Below, piece after piece: positions 25,107 to 33,605 of a stretch of 64,000 nucleotides of DNA. A program made the translations under genes and the position numbers. Within the stretch, counting starts at the first letter, position 1. Each line of letters begins with the position of its first letter. Source of the DNA: Streptomyces sp. BK340. GTDB lineage: Bacteria > Actinomycetota > Actinomycetes > Streptomycetales > Streptomycetaceae. The notes under the pieces are model-generated. The model made no database searches. It saw only the letters and a list, made by a program, of their open reading frames with translations, and was not told the origin of the DNA. The stretch is from contig NZ_VISR01000009.1 in NCBI RefSeq assembly GCF_007827595.1, positions 186,001 through 250,000 of the forward strand, written 5' to 3'.

Positions 25107-26161
25107 TTGGCACCTTCCTTCACCAGCACGGGCGCCTGGACCGTGTGGTCGACGACGTCGACCTGCAGGCCCTGCTCACGCAGGAAGCCCACGGGCACCA
25201 CGTTGTCCTCGTAGCGGCCGGGCAGTTCGATGCGCATGCGGCCGATCTGGAGACCGCCGACGGTGTCGATGGCGGCGCCGAGGATCGAGATGTCGATGTT
25301 GTAGGTGCGCGCGAGCTGGGAGATGACCGGCTGGGTGGCGGCCTCGCCGTGGAAGGTGACGTCGAGGACGGTCCGGTCGGCGCCCGTGGCCTCGCCGCCC
25401 ACCGGGAACAGGGCGGAGGCCAGCTCGGAGCCGGGGGTGGCCAGCAGTTCGCTGACCGTGCCGGACTCCACGATCCTGCCCTTCTCCATGAGGGCGGCGG
25501 AGTCGCAGACGGACTTCACGACGTCCATCTCGTGGGTGATGAGCAGGACGGTCAGGCCCAGCTGCCGGTTCAGGTCGCGCAGCAGCTGGAGGATGGAGCG
25601 GGTGGTCTCCGGGTCGAGGGCGCTGGTGGCCTCGTCGGAGAGCAGCACCTTGGGGTCGCCGGCCAGGGCGCGGGCGATGCCGACGCGCTGCTTCTGGCCG
25701 CCGGAGAGCTGGGCGGGGTAGGCCTTGGCCTTGTCGGCGAGGCCGACCAGGTCGAGGAGTTCGAGCGCCTTGCGGGAACGCTCCTTGCCGGACTTGCCGA
25801 GGATCTCCAGCGGCAGCTCGACGTTGTCCTGCACGGTCCGCGAGGAGAGCAGGTTGAAGTGCTGGAAGACCATGCCGATGCGGCTGCGCGCCCGGCGCAG
25901 CTCCTTGCCGGCGCGGGGGCCGCGGCCGGCGAGCGCGGTGAGGTCCTGTCCGGCGACGCTCACCGTCCCGGATGTCGGACGCTCGAGCAGGTTGACGCAG
26001 CGGATGAGCGAGGACTTTCCGGCGCCGGACTGGCCGATGACGCCGTAGACCTCGCCTTCGCGGACATGGAGATCGACGCCGTCGAGGGCGGTGACCTCAC
26101 GGCCGCGGGAGCGGTAGACCTTGGTCAGGCCCGATGTGGTGATCACAGGGGTTTCCGTCAC
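25103..26161 (-). CDS. metN: Methionine ABC transporter ATPase MetN
   Basis: 352 residues from GTG 26161, the usual MetN length. The ATPase has Walker A GQSGAGKSS, Q-loop GMVFQHFNLL, signature LSGGQKQRV, Walker B VLLSDEATSALDP and switch histidine ITHEMDV. The C-terminal NIL domain (about 270-345, ATQPVISQLARTYNIDISIL) binds methionine and gives transinhibition when the internal pool is high. The start is uncertain: another GTG lies 12 bases upstream and neither has a strong ribosome site. Confidence 0.92.
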   Translation of the reverse strand: MTETPVITTSGLTKVYRSRGREVTALDGVDLHVREGEVYGVIGQSGAGKSSLIRCVNLLERPTSGTVSVAGQDLTALAGRGPRAGKELRRARSRIGMVFQHFNLLSSRTVQDNVELPLEILGKSGKERSRKALELLDLVGLADKAKAYPAQLSGGQKQRVGIARALAGDPKVLLSDEATSALDPETTRSILQLLRDLNRQLGLTVLLITHEMDVVKSVCDSAALMEKGRIVESGTVSELLATPGSELASALFPVGGEATGADRTVLDVTFHGEAATQPVISQLARTYNIDISILGAAIDTVGGLQIGRMRIELPGRYEDNVVPVGFLREQGLQVDVVDHTVQAPVLVKEGAK

Positions 26162-26280
26162 TGTCGAGTGCACGGGCGTGGGTGTGCCCGGACACGGGTG
26201 CAGTTGCAGTCGTTCAGGGACGCGGCACGGTTCTGGCCGAGGCGGTGAACCGGGGAGAACGTCGCGTGCGCGATGGGGGT

Positions 26281-26306
26281 CCCCCACGCCGTTCAGGCAG
26301 TGGGGG
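26281..26306. repeat. Streptomyces-type GGGGGT/CCCCCAC palindrome
   Basis: CCCCCACGCC, loop GTTCA, then GGCAGTGGGGG forms a stem with one bulged base. It is preceded by ATGGGGGT and followed by AGGC. This CCCCCAC...GTGGGGGAGG layout resembles a palindrome that I remember recurring between Streptomyces genes. Here it would sit in the metN leader. Confidence 0.6.
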
Positions 26307-26524
26307 AGGCTTCAGTCACTCAGGCCGGGGATCCGGCGTGGGGACGGCCACGGCTCTCGCTTCGGGGCGCGAGGCTCAGGTGGTGCAGGGGCCCTCTAGA
26401 AAGCACACATTCGGCGCGAACACATACAACGAGCACCGGGCGTCAGGGTCGCCTCGGTCGCAAGGGTGCGGCAGCTCGTCGTGGTCATGCGATCAGTAAA
26501 CCAGACCTACGGTGCTGACCGGCC

Positions 26525-26551
26525 GCCGCTGTCCGCATGCTGGACAGCGGC
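26525..26551 (-). terminator. Terminator of the HAD phosphatase gene
   Basis: GCCGCTGTCC (26525-26534) and GGACAGCGGC (26542-26551) form a perfect 10-bp stem around a 7-base loop, 9 bases beyond the stop of the minus-strand HAD gene. Confidence 0.78.
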
Positions 26552-26560
26552 GGACAGTTC

Positions 26561-27211
26561 TCAGTCGCGAACGGAGATCTCCACTCCGGCCTCGGTGACC
26601 AGTGCGGACAAGGCCGACAGGTCCCTCACCACCAGGTCGGCGTCCAGCTCCTCGGCCCGGTGGGTTGTGGCCAACGCCACGGTGGTCATGCCGGCCGCGC
26701 GGCCCGCCTGGAGTCCTGCGGGTGCGTCCTCGAAGACGACACAGTGGGCCGGGTCCACGCCGAGCTGCCGGGCGGCGAGCAGATAGGGCTCGGGGTCGGG
26801 CTTGCCGCGGGTGATGTCGTCGGCGGCGACGAGCGTCTTGGGCACGATGCCGACGGCGTCGAGGCGGGCCTCGGCGAGCCGCCGGGTGGCGGAGGTGACG
26901 ACGGCCCATCGGTCGGCGGGCAGCAAGTCGAGGAAGTCCCGGGTGCCCGGCAGGAGCCGCACGCCCCCGCCGGGCACGTCCTCCACCTCCAGCTGTTCGA
27001 CCCGGGCGACCGCCTCCGGCACGAGCCGGGCGGGCAGCAGGTCGGCGACTATCTCGGCCGCGGGCCGCCCGTGCAGCGCGACGCGCCGGAACTGCTCGGC
27101 GGTGATGCCGTACTCCTGCGCCCAGCGTGTCCAGCAGCGCTCGACGGATTCGAGGGAGGAGACGAGGGTGCCGTCGTTGTCGAACAGGAGGGCGTGCGCG
27201 TGGAACATCAT
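26561..27211 (-). CDS. HAD-superfamily phosphatase
   Basis: 216 residues. Motif I is LLFDNDGTLVSSLESVER, where the first Asp is the nucleophile. Motif II is WAVVTSAT, and the later motifs are ITRGKPDPEPYLLAARQLG (Lys) and CVVFEDAPAGLQAGRAAGM (acidic metal site). A helical cap lies between motifs I and II, as in the beta-phosphoglucomutase/DOG phosphatase group. It probably dephosphorylates a small sugar phosphate; the substrate is unknown. A second ATG lies one codon downstream. Confidence 0.88.
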   Translation of the reverse strand: MMFHAHALLFDNDGTLVSSLESVERCWTRWAQEYGITAEQFRRVALHGRPAAEIVADLLPARLVPEAVARVEQLEVEDVPGGGVRLLPGTRDFLDLLPADRWAVVTSATRRLAEARLDAVGIVPKTLVAADDITRGKPDPEPYLLAARQLGVDPAHCVVFEDAPAGLQAGRAAGMTTVALATTHRAEELDADLVVRDLSALSALVTEAGVEISVRD

Positions 27212-27280
27212 GGTCTAGACCCTACGGCGTACGACGGGGTCGGCGGCGTCGGGCCATTTCGGCCGTAATAAGGTCACCGC

Positions 27281-27640
27281 ATGCTCAACGCCCTGACGCT
27301 GGTGACCGGAGTCGCCGCGCTGCTGCTCGCCGCCTGGTGCGGCTGGGCCGCCCACCGGGACCAGCCGACCAAGGACTGGCACTTCATCGGCATGGCCGTG
27401 GTGTCGCTGCTGGCCGTGATCCAGCTGGTGGCCGGGATCGTGCTGCTGGTCCGGGGCGAGAAGCCGGAGCAGGGGACGGCCATCTTCGTGGCGTATCTGC
27501 TGGGCGCGTTCGCGTGCGTGCCGGCGGCGGGCTTCATGTCCCTGGCCGAGCGGACGCGCTGGGGCTCGGTGACGGTGGCGGCCGGCGGTGTGGTGCTGGC
27601 CGTGCTCGAGGTACGGCTCTACGACATCTGGGGAGGCTGA
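27281..27640 (+). CDS. Small four-span membrane protein
   Basis: 119 residues with four hydrophobic segments: LTLVTGVAALLLAAWCGWAA, FIGMAVVSLLAVIQLVAGIVLLV, AIFVAYLLGAFACVPAAGFM and VTVAAGGVVLAVLEVRL. I recognise no catalytic motif. It is followed after one base by another membrane-protein gene, so they are probably co-transcribed and may form one complex. Confidence 0.78.
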   Translation: MLNALTLVTGVAALLLAAWCGWAAHRDQPTKDWHFIGMAVVSLLAVIQLVAGIVLLVRGEKPEQGTAIFVAYLLGAFACVPAAGFMSLAERTRWGSVTVAAGGVVLAVLEVRLYDIWGG

Positions 27641-27641
27641 G

Positions 27642-28067
27642 ATGACGGCGCTCGAGGAGAAGCCGACCCGGTTGATCAGCGGGCCGGGAATGCTGCTCGT
27701 CTGGTTCTACGGCGTGATGGTGGTCGGCGCATTGTCGCGCTCGGCGTACCAGATCGCGACGGACTTCCAGCGGGCGCCGCTCGCCTACTCGTTGTCGGCG
27801 GTGGCCGGTGTCGTGTACGGGTTCATCACGTACACGCTGGTCCGTGGGGGCGAGACGGCGCGCAGGGCGGCGCGGGTCTGCTGCGCGGCCGAGTTGGTGG
27901 GAGTGCTGGTCGTCGGCACGTGGACGCTCGTGGAGCCCTCGGCGTTTCCCGACGCGACCGTGTGGTCGGACTATGGGATGGGCTACATCTTCATCCCCGT
28001 GCTGTTGCCGTTGTCCGCGCTGTACTGGCTGCGGAAGGTGCAGGCGCAGCAGAGGGCTGCGGCCTGA
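27642..28067 (+). CDS. Four-span membrane protein, partner of the preceding gene
   Basis: 141 residues from ATG 27642, with GGGAGG 6 bases upstream inside the previous gene. Four hydrophobic stretches are visible: MLLVWFYGVMVVGALS, LAYSLSAVAGVVYGFITYTLV, AAELVGVLVVGTWTLV and GYIFIPVLLPLSALYWL. The N-terminus and C-terminus (KVQAQQRAAA) are polar. Function unknown. Confidence 0.78.
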   Translation: MTALEEKPTRLISGPGMLLVWFYGVMVVGALSRSAYQIATDFQRAPLAYSLSAVAGVVYGFITYTLVRGGETARRAARVCCAAELVGVLVVGTWTLVEPSAFPDATVWSDYGMGYIFIPVLLPLSALYWLRKVQAQQRAAA

Positions 28068-28150
28068 GAAGTGCGGGCGCCTGCGGGCCGTTCGCGCCCA
28101 CGCGGCGGAGCCGCATGTCAATACGGCCCCGCGACTCCTCGGGGCGCCCC

Positions 28151-28648
28151 TCACGCCGTAGTTGCGTAAGCGCCCGCCTGCTTCTCCAGGACGATCATCT
28201 CCACGCCGTCCGCACCCTTCGACCGGCCCACCGCCTGGTACCCGACCCGGCGGTACAGGCGGAGGTTGCTCTCGCTGCGGTGGCCGGTGAAGAGGCGGAA
28301 CTTGGTGGCACCCCGCTCCCCCTCCAGCGCCGCTTCGGCCGCGCGCAGCAGACGCGCGCCGATGCCGTGGCCCTGGAGACGCGGGTGGACACAGAGCTTG
28401 CCGATGGCGGCGGCGCCGTCCTCGGTCACCTTGCCGCGCACCGCGCCGACCACCTCGTCGCCGAGGCGGGCCACGAAGACACAGTCGGCGACGACCTCCT
28501 GACGGACCGAGTCGAGACTCTGGACGAGCGGGTCGATGCGGTAGTTGCCGTACAGCGCCGCCTCGCTCTGGAAGCACAGGTACTGGAGCCTGAAGATCTG
28601 CTCCGAATCCTGCTCGGTCGCCACCGAGATGGTCACGCTCATGCCCAT
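28151..28648 (-). CDS. GNAT acetyltransferase
   Basis: 165 residues from ATG 28648, which has GGGAGG nine bases upstream; a second ATG lies two codons further in. The GNAT core is AAAIGKLCVHPRLQGHGIGARLLRAAEAAL, with the QGHGIG acetyl-CoA loop, and the end is NLRLYRRVGYQAVGRSKG. Acceptor unknown. It lies immediately downstream of the sigma-like gene on the same strand. Confidence 0.87.
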   Translation of the reverse strand: MGMSVTISVATEQDSEQIFRLQYLCFQSEAALYGNYRIDPLVQSLDSVRQEVVADCVFVARLGDEVVGAVRGKVTEDGAAAIGKLCVHPRLQGHGIGARLLRAAEAALEGERGATKFRLFTGHRSESNLRLYRRVGYQAVGRSKGADGVEMIVLEKQAGAYATTA

Positions 28649-28693
28649 GTGCGCATGCCTCCCGCTCACCTGATCACCTGTCGTCCCTCACTC

Positions 28694-29200
28694 CTATCCC
28701 CGCGCTTCACGGGCCGCAACCTCCGGCGTGAGCAATCGGCGCAGACATCCCAGACATCTGGAACGTTCCGGTCCGAGACTGCCTTGTGAGATACCCAACT
28801 CCCCCGCGATCTCCCGGTATGTCAGGTCCCTCGGGGAGAGCAGCGCCTCGATGAGCCGGGGGCAGCGGCCGGGCAGCCGACGCGCCGCGTCGCGCAGGGC
28901 GCGGTACCGGGCGGCCGCGAGTGCCAGCTGTTCGGGGTCGGAGCGGGTGTCGTCGGCCGGCTCGACATCGTACGGACGTTCGATGCGGGTGGTGCGACGG
29001 CTGCGCCGGGCCTCGGCACGGACGGCCTTGCGCAGCCAGCCCTCCGGGTCGGTCGGCGGCCCGGTGGTCTCCAGGAGCTCCAGGAGGCGGAGCCAGACGG
29101 CCTGCTCCAGATCGCCCGGTTCACCTCCGCAGGCATATGCCTCGGCAGAGGCCTCGGCGGCGAGCAGCGGGCGCAGGGTGACCACCAAGTCGTGCGTCAT
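28694..29200 (-). CDS. Sigma-70 family (ECF-like) protein
   Basis: 168 residues from ATG 29200. Region 2 is degenerate but recognisable (YACGGEPGDLEQAVWLRLLELLE, then PEGWLRKAVRAEARRSRR). Region 4 is a clear helix-turn-helix (DLTYREIAGELGISQGSLGPERSRCLGCLRRLL). No anti-sigma gene is adjacent. It may be a true ECF sigma factor or a sigma-like transcription factor. The longer GTG start at 29254 lacks a ribosome site. Confidence 0.75.
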   Translation of the reverse strand: MTHDLVVTLRPLLAAEASAEAYACGGEPGDLEQAVWLRLLELLETTGPPTDPEGWLRKAVRAEARRSRRTTRIERPYDVEPADDTRSDPEQLALAAARYRALRDAARRLPGRCPRLIEALLSPRDLTYREIAGELGISQGSLGPERSRCLGCLRRLLTPEVAAREARG

Positions 29201-29302
29201 ATGCGGAACGACGCGCCGCCCCGGCGGCAGGTTTCCGGGACGGCGCGGAGTCACCCCTAAAGGGGTGCGGTACGGCCTCGGTGTTGACGAGGGCGGCTCC
29301 GG

Positions 29303-30508
29303 TCAGCCGGCCAGGAAGTCGGCGCGGGCCAGCACACCGGTGTCGGCGTTGTCGGTGAAGACGCCGTCGATGCCGGTGGCGAAGTACGTCCTGAAGGCGC
29401 CGAAGACATCGCCGTAGGCGTCCGCGGCGCTGCCCTTGCGGTACTCGGCCGGGAGGAAGGGGTTCTCGTTGCGCATGGTGTAGGGGTGCAGGACGAGACC
29501 CACCTTGTGCGCGTCGGAGACCAGCGTGGTCGGCTGGGCCAGGGTGCCGTCGGCGTTCTTCGGGATGATCAGGTCCAGCGTCGGACCGATGCCCTGCGCG
29601 TAGCCGGCGATCTCCCGCAGCCCCTTGGGCGTGATCAGGTCGGCGACCGTGCGCGGGTCGCCCGCCTCGACGAAGTCGTAGGGGCGGCTGCTGGCCGAGG
29701 AGAGCAGCACGACGAGCGGGTTGTCCACCAGCTGGTTCAGCTTCTGGATGCTGCTCGGCTCGAAGGACTGCAGGATGACCGGCGAGTCCCGGCCGTCCCT
29801 CCCGTACTTGCGCAGCAGCTTCGCCACCCGCTCCTCCAGGCCCAGGCCCAGCTTGCGGAAGTAGGTGGGGTGCTTGGTCTCGGGGTAGATCCAGACCTGC
29901 TTGCCGCGCTTGCGGGTCTGCTCGTCCTGCCACTTCAGGACCTCTTCGAACGTGGGGATCTCCCAGCGCCCGTTGTAGAGGGTGTTGTGCGGGCGGTTGG
30001 CCGGGATGCGCTCGACCGCGCGCAGGGTCTTCAGCTCGGCGAGGGTGAAGTCCTCGGTGAACCAGCCGGTGGTGGGGACGCCGTCCAGAACCTTGGTGGT
30101 CTTGCGGTCGGCGAACTCGGGATGCGAGGCGACGTCCGTGGTGCCGCCGATCTCCGGCTCGTGCCGGCAGACCAGGTGACCGTCCTTGGTGGGCACCAGG
30201 TCGCCCGCCTCGACGACGTCGGCGCCGAGGTCGAGGGCCAGGTTGTACGAGCCGAAGGTGTGCTCGGGGCGGTAGCCGCTGGCACCCCGGTGGCCGATGA
30301 TCGTCGGCACCGGCAGGCTCTTCAGCCCGCGCCCGCCGTACCCGGCCGTCCGGGCGTCGGCCGTCCGGGCGTCGGCCGTCCGGGCGTCGGCGGCCCGGGC
30401 GGTTCCGGGCAGCCCGAAGACCGCTCCGCCCGCGCCGAGCACCGCTGCGCCGAGGAGCGCCCGCCGTCCCGTGCCCTGCGTCTGCCCGTTCGTCTGGTCG
30501 CTGTCCAT
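29303..30508 (-). CDS. glpQ: Secreted glycerophosphodiester phosphodiesterase
   Basis: 401 residues from ATG 30508, with GGGAGG upstream. A twin-arginine signal (GRRALLGAAVLGAGGAVFGLPGTARA) exports it folded. Three copies of ADART follow the cleavage site. The GDPD TIM barrel has the catalytic IIGHRGASGYRPEHT motif, GADVVEAGDLVPTKDGHLVCRHE and VWIYPETKHP. It cleaves glycerophosphodiesters from lipids or teichoic acids to glycerol 3-phosphate and an alcohol, scavenging phosphate. PhoP-type repeats lie upstream. Confidence 0.93.
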   Translation of the reverse strand: MDSDQTNGQTQGTGRRALLGAAVLGAGGAVFGLPGTARAADARTADARTADARTAGYGGRGLKSLPVPTIIGHRGASGYRPEHTFGSYNLALDLGADVVEAGDLVPTKDGHLVCRHEPEIGGTTDVASHPEFADRKTTKVLDGVPTTGWFTEDFTLAELKTLRAVERIPANRPHNTLYNGRWEIPTFEEVLKWQDEQTRKRGKQVWIYPETKHPTYFRKLGLGLEERVAKLLRKYGRDGRDSPVILQSFEPSSIQKLNQLVDNPLVVLLSSASSRPYDFVEAGDPRTVADLITPKGLREIAGYAQGIGPTLDLIIPKNADGTLAQPTTLVSDAHKVGLVLHPYTMRNENPFLPAEYRKGSAADAYGDVFGAFRTYFATGIDGVFTDNADTGVLARADFLAG

Positions 30509-30714
30509 GAGCGCCCTCCCGCTGTCCTGCCTCTTCGATGCGCGCCGATCGTAGGGGCGTACACATGACCGATGGGAGACCTCGGTTCGAACACGCGGGT
30601 GACTCCGTCTGTCGTGTGCGAGGCGAGACATGACGGTCCGTCGGCTTCGGCCGCGGGCATTCGACGCGACCTCCGTCACACTCCAGGTGTACGTCACTGA
30701 CGGGCACCGGGGCG

Positions 30715-30768
30715 TCACCGCAGGTAAACCAGTGTCAACAGTGTGTAAGACCTCGGTGAACCGGCCGC
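30715..30768 (-). promoter_or_regulatory. PHO-box-like direct repeats upstream of glpQ
   Basis: On the minus strand the region reads GGTTCACCGAGG, then GTTGACACTGG, TTTACCTGCGG and TGACG. These are heptamers close to the Streptomyces PhoP unit GTTCACC spaced about 11 bases apart. Secreted GDPD genes are known PhoP targets in S. coelicolor. The site is over 200 bases from the glpQ start, so assignment is tentative; it could also serve the divergent plsC gene. Confidence 0.4.
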
Positions 30769-30853
30769 ACCCGATGTGCGCATCCCCCGGAGCCGCGAGT
30801 AATGTCCTCACCTGCACAGACACATATCGCTTCCCTCGACATCGGAGGACCCG

Positions 30854-31525
30854 TTGTCCCGCTTCGCGCTCATCAAGGCAGTGCTCGGACCGATCATGCG
30901 CCTGATGTTCCGCCCACAGGTGGAGGGCGCGGAGCACATCCCGGGGGACGGGCCGGTCATCCTGGCCGGCAACCACCTGACCTTCATCGACTCGCTGGTG
31001 CTGCCGATCGTCACCAAGCGGCAGGTGTACTTCATCGGCAAGGACGAGTACGTCACCGGCAAGACCCTCAAGGGCCGGCTGATGGCGTGGTTCTTCACCG
31101 GCGTCGGCATGATCCCGGTCGACCGGGACGGGGCCAACGGTGGCGTCGCCGCGCTGATGACCGGGCGGCGGATCCTGGAGGAGGGGAAGGTCTTCGGGAT
31201 CTACCCCGAGGGGACGCGGTCGCCCGACGGCCGGCTGTACCGGGGGCGCACCGGTATCGCGCGGCTGACGCTGATGACCGGTGCGCCGGTGGTTCCGTTC
31301 GCGATGATCGGCACGGACAAGCTGCAGCCGGGCGGGGCGGGGATGCCGCGGCCCGGGAAGGTCACCGTTCGCTTCGGCGAGGCGATGGAGTTCTCGCGGT
31401 ACGAGGGCATGGACCGGGACCGGTACGTGCTGCGGGCCGTGACCGACTCCGTGATGGCCGAGGTCATGCGGCTCTCCGGGCAGGAGTACGTGGACATGTA
31501 CGCCACGAAGGCCAAGGCTGCGTAA
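30854..31525 (+). CDS. plsC: 1-acyl-sn-glycerol-3-phosphate acyltransferase
   Basis: 223 residues from TTG 30854, which has GGAGGAC five bases upstream, a clear case of a TTG start. The PlsC/LPLAT blocks are visible: I, AGNHLTFIDSL (His and Asp spaced by four); II, KGRLMAWFFTGVGMIPVDRD; III, FGIYPEGTRSPDGRLYRGRTG; IV, VVPFAMIG. It acylates lysophosphatidic acid to phosphatidic acid in membrane lipid synthesis. It is divergent from glpQ and converges on the MFS gene with a gap of only 8 bases. Confidence 0.92.
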   Translation: MSRFALIKAVLGPIMRLMFRPQVEGAEHIPGDGPVILAGNHLTFIDSLVLPIVTKRQVYFIGKDEYVTGKTLKGRLMAWFFTGVGMIPVDRDGANGGVAALMTGRRILEEGKVFGIYPEGTRSPDGRLYRGRTGIARLTLMTGAPVVPFAMIGTDKLQPGGAGMPRPGKVTVRFGEAMEFSRYEGMDRDRYVLRAVTDSVMAEVMRLSGQEYVDMYATKAKAA

Positions 31526-31533
31526 GCGCCGGC

Positions 31534-33057
31534 TCAGCCGGCACTTTCCAGTTTCTGCCCCTTCAGCAGGAACCACGCCGCCACCGCCGTCGCCAGCAGG
31601 ACCGCTGCTCCTGCGGCCGAGGCGATCTGCAGGCCCTGGACGAAAGAGCTGCTTGCCGCGTCCAGGAGAGACTCCGCCGTGTGCGCAGGCATGGCCGTCG
31701 AGGCCTCCACCGCCGCTCCCAGTGACTCATGGGCCGCTGCCGGGGTTCCGGCCGGGCCCGTGAAGTCGCGGTAGACACCGGTCACGATCGAGCCGAGCAG
31801 GGCGATGCCGAGGGCAGCGCCCAGTTCGTACGCCGTCTCGGAGACCGCGGAGGCGGCGCCCGCCTGGTCCTTGGGCACACTGGAGAGGATCACGTCGGCC
31901 GTCACCGTGAAGGAGAAGCCGGCGCCGATGCCGACGACCAGGAGCGCGACGCCGAGGACCGGGTAACCCGTCGACCGGCCCACGGTCGTGAGGACGGCGA
32001 GGGCGATACCCACGGCGGCCAGACCGCCCGAGACCACGGCCCGTACCGAGAAGCGGCGGGCCGCGCGGCCCGCGATCAGGCCGGCCGCCACCGCGCCGAC
32101 GGCGGCGGGCAGTTCGGCCAGGCCCGCCTCGAAGGGGCTCCTGCCCTGGACCAGTTGCAGGAACTGGGAGAGGAAGAACACCAGGCCGGACATGCCCAGC
32201 ACGGTCAGCAGGTCGGCGAGGACCGCGCCGCTGAAGCCACGGCGCCGGAACAGGCGCATGTCCAGCAGCGGGGCCGGCATGGTGAGCTGGCGGCGCACGA
32301 AGCCGTAGAGCGCCGACGCACCCAGCAGGGCCGCGGCGAGCGTGGGCCAGGTGAGGCCGTGGGTGGCGGCCTCCTTGACCGCGTACACCAGGCCGATCAT
32401 GCCGACCAGCGACAGGACGACGCTGATCAGGTCCCAGGGGCCGGGGTCCGGGTTGCGGGACTCGGGCAGCGTACGGATGCCGACCAGCACCAGGACCGCC
32501 ATCACCGGCAGGTTGATCAGGAAGACCGAGCCCCACCAGAAGTGCTCGAGGAGGAAGCCGCCGGTGATGGGGCCCACGGCCGTGCCGGCGGAGGCGGTGG
32601 CGCCCCAGATGCCGACCGCGAGGCTGCGCTCACGCGGGTCGTGGAAGAGATTGCGGATCAGGGCGAGGGTGGCCGGCATCAGGGTCGCACCGGCGACGCC
32701 CAGCAGGGCCCGCGCCAGGATCAGGAGTTCAGGGGTGGTCGCGTACGCGTTCAGGACGGATATCGCACCGAACGCCGTGGCGCCGGTCAGCAGGATGCGC
32801 TTGCGGCCGATGCGGTCGCCGAGGCTGCCCATGGAGACCAGCAGACCGGCGATGACGAAGGAGTAGACGTCGCCGATCCACAGGAGCTGGGTACCGGAGG
32901 GGTTGAGGTCTTCGCTGATGTACGGGGTCGCGAGGCCGAGGACGGTGGCGTCGACGGCCACCAGCAGCACGGCCAGGACGAGGACGGAGAGCGCGAGCCA
33001 GCGGCCCGGGCGCTTCTCCACCTCCGCCGCACACGCCGGCTGCAGGGTGCTGGTCAT
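31534..33057 (-). CDS. MFS drug-efflux transporter (DHA2, 14-span)
   Basis: 507 residues. The N-terminal motif WLALSVLVLAVLLVAVDATVLGLATPYI is typical of the DHA2/QacA group. Motif A is GSLGDRIGRKRIL and motif C is ASAGTAVGPITGGFLLE. It probably exports lipophilic compounds with proton antiport. Its ATG overlaps the stop of the upstream TetR gene by 4 bases, so regulator and pump form one autoregulated unit. Confidence 0.92.
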   Translation of the reverse strand: MTSTLQPACAAEVEKRPGRWLALSVLVLAVLLVAVDATVLGLATPYISEDLNPSGTQLLWIGDVYSFVIAGLLVSMGSLGDRIGRKRILLTGATAFGAISVLNAYATTPELLILARALLGVAGATLMPATLALIRNLFHDPRERSLAVGIWGATASAGTAVGPITGGFLLEHFWWGSVFLINLPVMAVLVLVGIRTLPESRNPDPGPWDLISVVLSLVGMIGLVYAVKEAATHGLTWPTLAAALLGASALYGFVRRQLTMPAPLLDMRLFRRRGFSGAVLADLLTVLGMSGLVFFLSQFLQLVQGRSPFEAGLAELPAAVGAVAAGLIAGRAARRFSVRAVVSGGLAAVGIALAVLTTVGRSTGYPVLGVALLVVGIGAGFSFTVTADVILSSVPKDQAGAASAVSETAYELGAALGIALLGSIVTGVYRDFTGPAGTPAAAHESLGAAVEASTAMPAHTAESLLDAASSSFVQGLQIASAAGAAVLLATAVAAWFLLKGQKLESAG

Positions 33058-33605
33058 GATTCCTCTCTTCGTAGTGCGCCGCCGAGCAGCAGCTCGACGA
33101 TCATGTGGGTGAAGTCCTTGGGGGCGACGCGGCCTTCCGAGACCGCCCAGGCACCGGAGGCCAGCAGGCCGTAGAGCGCCTCGGTGAGCCAGACCGGAGT
33201 GAGGTCGATACGGAACTCGCCGCTCTCCTGGCCGCGCCGGAACAGGGCCGTGACGCGCTCGTCGATGCGGGCCCAGCCCTGGTTCTGCCCCTCGCCCTCG
33301 AACAGCTGGTTCTCGGTGTAGAGGAAGGCGAGCAGGCCGGCCGAGGGTTCGAACGAGCGGACCAGGCGGTGCACGGCCTCGCCGGCGGAACCCTCCTCCA
33401 GGCGGGCCGTGTCCAGCGCCGCCTCGCACTCCGCGATGCCGAGCGCCTCCAGCGCCCGTACGAGCGCGTCACGCCCGGCGAAGTGGCGGTGCAGCGTGGC
33501 CCGGCTGATCCCGGCGGCCTTGGCGACCTCGTCCATGGTCGCCGTGGACTTGCGGGTCAGCAGGGCGGCTGCGCTGCGCAGCACGTGGTCACGATCCAGG
33601 GCCAT
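33054..33605 (-). CDS. TetR-family repressor of the MFS pump
   Basis: 183 residues from ATG 33605. The N-terminal helix-turn-helix (TMDEVAKAAGISRATLHRHFAGRDALVRAL) is of TetR type. The C-terminal half is a ligand-binding domain, as usual for local drug sensors. It is first in a two-gene operon and coupled to the pump gene. A perfect palindrome just upstream of its start is its probable operator. Ligand unknown. Confidence 0.92.
   Translation of the reverse strand: MALDRDHVLRSAAALLTRKSTATMDEVAKAAGISRATLHRHFAGRDALVRALEALGIAECEAALDTARLEEGSAGEAVHRLVRSFEPSAGLLAFLYTENQLFEGEGQNQGWARIDERVTALFRRGQESGEFRIDLTPVWLTEALYGLLASGAWAVSEGRVAPKDFTHMIVELLLGGALRREES

Larger units (their letters stand above)
26162..26560. 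other. metN leader region with palindromes; no riboswitch recognised
   Basis: About 400 bases between the HAD gene and metN, both on the minus strand. It holds the palindrome at 26281-26306 and the hairpin at 26525-26551. I looked on the minus strand for SAM-I, SAM-II and SAM-IV consensus elements, as expected before methionine genes, and did not recognise one. Confidence 0.45.

Noticed and set aside
26162..26560. Possible SAM riboswitch upstream of metN
   Set aside because: The conserved cores of SAM-I, SAM-II and SAM-IV were not recognisable; only palindromes were found. A covariance search would decide.
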